Shown here piece after piece: positions 9,430-11,676 of a stretch of 11,676 nt of DNA (the first letter of the stretch is position 1; each line of letters opens with the position of its first letter). Under the pieces are notes generated by a model that was not told the DNA's origin, did no database searches, and was given only the letters and a program-made list of their open reading frames with translations. Both the position numbers and the translations under genes were made by a program. The DNA comes from Limnohabitans sp. (lineage in GTDB: Bacteria; Pseudomonadota; Gammaproteobacteria; Burkholderiales; Burkholderiaceae_C): the NCBI GenBank assembly GCA_024641725.1, contig JAHECM010000067.1, forward strand, positions 1 through 11,676. The letters are read 5' to 3'.

Positions 9430-10398
9430 ATGAAACACACACACATCGCTGGTTTGCTGACCGTTGTTCTCGGCCTGGCCGCTGCATCCGCCCAAGCACA
9501 AACCTACCCCAGCAAGCCCATCAAAGCCATCGTGCCCTTTGCGGCCGGCAGCGCCACCGACCAAATTGGCCGGGCCTTTGCCCAAAAAATGTCCGAAGCT
9601 TTGGGCCAACCCATCGTGGTTGAAAACAAAGCGGGCGTGAACGGCATGCTGGGCGCGGACGCCGTGGCCAAAGCCAGCCCGGACGGCTACACCATCATGG
9701 TGGGCACCAACAGCACCAACGCCGCGCTCAAGAGCCTGATGAAAAAGCTGCCCTACGACCAGGACACGGCTTTCGCGCCCATCGGCTACATCGGCTCGGT
9801 GCCCTTGATCGTCGCCGTCAACAACGATGTGCCGGCCAAAAACCTCAAAGAACTCGTGGCCCTGGCCAAGTCCAAACCCACCCACGTGACCTTTGCCAGC
9901 GCCAGCACCTCGCAGCGCGTGTCCACCGAAGTGATGATGAGCATGTCCGGCATCGACATGACCCATGTGCCCTACAAGAGCGGGCCCGCCGCCATGACCG
10001 ACCTGATCGGTGGGCAAGTCAACTTGTTCACGGCCGACTTCGCGGTCATGCTGCCGCAGGTCAAAGCAGGCAAGGTCCGAGGCCTGGCCGTCACGTCCAC
10101 CCAGCGCTCCAAAGCCATTGCGGAGTTGCCCACCGTGAACGAAGCGCTGGGCCTCAAAGACTACGAGCTGATCGCCTACTTTGCGATGTTTGCCCCCGCA
10201 GGCACGCCAGCCGATGTGATCGCCAAACTCAACAAGGCGCTCAACGCGGCCGCCACCGACAAGGACATCATCGACAAGTTCTCGGCGATTGGCTTTGAGT
10301 CATCTCCCGGCAGCCCCGAGGCCCTGGCCCAGCGCAACAAGGCCGAAACGGCCAAATGGGCCAAAGCGATCCGGGACGCCAAGATTGAGGCGGAGTGA
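9430..10398 (+). CDS. Bug/TctC-family periplasmic substrate-binding protein
   Basis: This is an extracytoplasmic solute receptor of the Bug family, which typically binds carboxylates and small organic acids, sometimes with a TctAB membrane pair (none in this window). The 322-residue form starts with a good signal peptide, MKHTHIAGLLTVVLGLAAA, cleaved after AQA at about residue 23. The mature protein opens TYPSKPIKAIVPFAAGS and has the family motifs FAAGSATDQIGRAFA, VVENKAGVNGMLGADAV, PDGYTIMVG, HVPYKSGPAAMTDLIGG and FAPAGTPADVI. An ATG at 9397, overlapping the previous stop, would add 11 residues before the signal peptide; the internal start is preferred because the signal peptide then begins normally, though translational coupling supports the longer one. 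The gene ends 4 bases before the stop of the convergent methyltransferase. The substrate cannot be read from sequence. Confidence 0.93.
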   Translation: MKHTHIAGLLTVVLGLAAASAQAQTYPSKPIKAIVPFAAGSATDQIGRAFAQKMSEALGQPIVVENKAGVNGMLGADAVAKASPDGYTIMVGTNSTNAALKSLMKKLPYDQDTAFAPIGYIGSVPLIVAVNNDVPAKNLKELVALAKSKPTHVTFASASTSQRVSTEVMMSMSGIDMTHVPYKSGPAAMTDLIGGQVNLFTADFAVMLPQVKAGKVRGLAVTSTQRSKAIAELPTVNEALGLKDYELIAYFAMFAPAGTPADVIAKLNKALNAAATDKDIIDKFSAIGFESSPGSPEALAQRNKAETAKWAKAIRDAKIEAE

Positions 10399-10402
10399 GG
10401 TC

Positions 10403-11266
10403 TCAACAAGCCGGGTAACGGGTTTCGGCCAGCGACTCCAAGCCAAACTCCTTGAGCAATTCGCGCAGCCGCTGCGCTGAATTGGCCTTCTTCTGACCGG
10501 TGTACTTGGCCAAAATCAGCTCGTTTTTCATGCTGTGCTCCCAGCCGACCAGCTCGGTCACGGTCACTTGGTAGCCCATCGCCTCCAAATACAAGCATCG
10601 CAGCACGTTGGTCAGCTGGCTGCCCATCTCGCGTGTGTGCAGCGGGTGCCGCCACAGTTCGGCCAGTGGCGTGCGTTGCAAATTGAGGGCCTTGTGTTGG
10701 TTGAGCACCCGCGCCAGCTCGGCTTGACAGCAAGGCACCAGCACCATGACTTTGGCGCGCTTGGCCAAGCCAAAAGCGATGGCGTCGTCGGTGGCGGTGT
10801 CGCAGGCGTGCAGGCCGGTGACCACGTCGATCTGATCGGGCAGCGCGGTGCTGCGCACCGACTCGGCCACGCTCAGGTTGAGAAACTGCATGCGCTCAAA
10901 GCCCAAATGCTGCGCCAACGCTTGGGACGACGCGACCAACTCGCTGCGGGTCTCGATGCCGTAAATCGTGCCCTGCCCCAAGGCTTTGAAAAACAAGTCG
11001 TACACGATGAACCCGAGGTAGGACTTGCCCGCGCCGTGGTCGGCCAAGGTTGGGCCATTGGCCGAAGGCGGCAACTCTTTGAGCAGCTTTTCGATGAACT
11101 GGTACAGGTGGTACACCTGCTTGAGTTTGCGGCGCGAGTCTTGGTTGATCTTGCCCTCGCGCGTGAGGATGTGCAGCGCTTTGAGCAACTCAATCGACTG
11201 GCCGGGGCGCAGGTCGAGCTGCTGGGCGGGGTCTTGGGATTTGGCGGCGGGCTTGGTTTTGGACAT
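10403..11266 (-). CDS. SAM-dependent methyltransferase, Methyltransf_32 (METTL25/RRNAD1-like) type
   Basis: This is a 287-residue cytoplasmic class I methyltransferase. SAM motif I is DHGAGKSYLGF at 76-86, with the acidic residue Glu105 in IYGIETR likely to hold the ribose. GLHACDTATDDAI at 151-163 and VPCCQ at 177-181 are characteristic of the Methyltransf_32 group; this and a Lys-rich N-terminus suggest an RNA or protein substrate, which is inference. The N-terminal 50 residues are charged and helical, and the C-terminus is basic and helical. MSKTKPAAK is chosen as the start because it lies 17 bases after the DUF1415 stop. An upstream in-frame ATG at 11314 would overlap that gene and adds a poor sequence. 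The ribosome site is weak, so coupling to the upstream gene is likely. The gene converges on the Bug gene with a 4-base gap. Confidence 0.88.
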   Translation of the reverse strand: MSKTKPAAKSQDPAQQLDLRPGQSIELLKALHILTREGKINQDSRRKLKQVYHLYQFIEKLLKELPPSANGPTLADHGAGKSYLGFIVYDLFFKALGQGTIYGIETRSELVASSQALAQHLGFERMQFLNLSVAESVRSTALPDQIDVVTGLHACDTATDDAIAFGLAKRAKVMVLVPCCQAELARVLNQHKALNLQRTPLAELWRHPLHTREMGSQLTNVLRCLYLEAMGYQVTVTELVGWEHSMKNELILAKYTGQKKANSAQRLRELLKEFGLESLAETRYPAC

Positions 11267-11283
11267 CTTTTGATTGTGCCTAC

Positions 11284-11676
11284 TCACTTCGCACCAACCC
11301 CCAACGCGTCCCACCCCGCAGGCCCCAGCTTCTCCATGGTGGCCATGTTGACTTCGTAAATCATCTCGGCCTCGGGAAACGCCTCCACCGCGCGGTCAAT
11401 GCTGGCCTCGCGGATCAGGTGCAGCGTGGGATAAGGGGATCGGTTGGTGTGGTTGGTGATGTCATTGGCTTGGGTGTCGGCAAACTGAAAGTCGGGGTGG
11501 AAGCTGGCCACCTGAAACTCGCCTTCCATGTCCAGCTCTTGCAGCACGAGGTCGACCTCGTCCAAAAAGTCGTTGAACTCCAAAAAGTCGCGCAGCATGT
11601 GCGGCACGATGAGCAGCACGGTTTCGCGCTCGTCAGGGCTGGCCGCTTGCAGCGCTTGCAACTGCTCGATCAGCTC
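11284..11676 (-). CDS. DUF1415 family protein, 5' end cut by window edge
   Basis: The function is unknown. The visible 130 residues are the C-terminal two thirds of a DUF1415 protein. Recognisable family segments are VLLIVPHMLRDFLEFNDFLD, then FQVASFHPDFQFADT, then NRSPYPTLHLIREASIDRA. The frame stays open to the right edge of the window, and no ATG in a sensible place occurs inside it, so the true start lies outside. No signal peptide or membrane segment is visible in the part seen. It lies directly upstream of the methyltransferase gene (17-bp gap, same strand), so the two are probably one transcript; whether they act together is unknown. Confidence 0.9.
   Translation of the reverse strand, partial: ELIEQLQALQAASPDERETVLLIVPHMLRDFLEFNDFLDEVDLVLQELDMEGEFQVASFHPDFQFADTQANDITNHTNRSPYPTLHLIREASIDRAVEAFPEAEMIYEVNMATMEKLGPAGWDALGVGAK

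Noticed and set aside
11267..11314. N-terminal extension of the methyltransferase to an ATG at 11314
   Set aside because: It would overlap the end of the DUF1415 gene, and the added residues show no family resemblance.
10535..11359. 274-codon plus-strand open frame opposite the methyltransferase
   Set aside because: The minus strand carries clear methyltransferase motifs; this frame has only low-complexity, His/Gln/Leu-rich sequence.

Overview
The window reads as chromosomal DNA from a high-GC betaproteobacterium, most likely Burkholderiales and possibly Comamonadaceae. This is inferred from the gltB/gltD order and protein style, a Bug (TctC-type) solute-binding protein next to an AtuA-family gene, and codon usage. 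Species cannot be fixed from the sequence alone.

Layout. (1) Bases 1-5076, minus strand: the glutamate synthase operon gltB-gltD. gltB is complete (1567 codons) and gltD is cut by the left edge after 114 residues. A plausible sigma70 promoter lies at 5110-5138. (2) Bases 5141-7673: an accessory block. It holds a REP-associated tyrosine transposase (RAYT, HUH/Y1 family) on the minus strand, then a lower-GC plus-strand gene for an exported three-part protein: a ClpP/crotonase-like segment, a Cys-pair middle module and a C-terminal rhodanese with a CxxxxCW loop. Three palindromes sharing an identical 25-base core lie at 5141-5171, 5944-5970 and 7626-7654, with a degenerate half-copy at 5191-5214. 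The first is inverted relative to the other two, so the RAYT gene sits between opposed copies and the fusion gene between direct copies. (3) Bases 7702-10398, plus strand: a tightly packed set of an AtuA-family protein, a separate small AtuA C-terminal-type protein and a Bug-family periplasmic binding protein. (4) Bases 10403-11676, minus strand: a Methyltransf_32-type SAM-dependent methyltransferase preceded by a DUF1415 gene cut by the right edge.

How the parts relate. GltB and GltD together make glutamate from glutamine and 2-oxoglutarate. The AtuA/Bug set looks like uptake and catabolism of an organic acid or branched (terpenoid-like) compound, but the substrate is not readable. The accessory block separates these two housekeeping or metabolic units and ends 2 bp from the predicted -35 box of gltB. 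The most notable items are the orientation-coded palindrome family around the RAYT gene, the 47-base direct repeat bracketing the fusion gene, and the fusion protein itself, whose ten cysteines fall in five close pairs. No RNA genes, CRISPR arrays or origins were seen, and no gene-free stretch exceeds about 150 bases.
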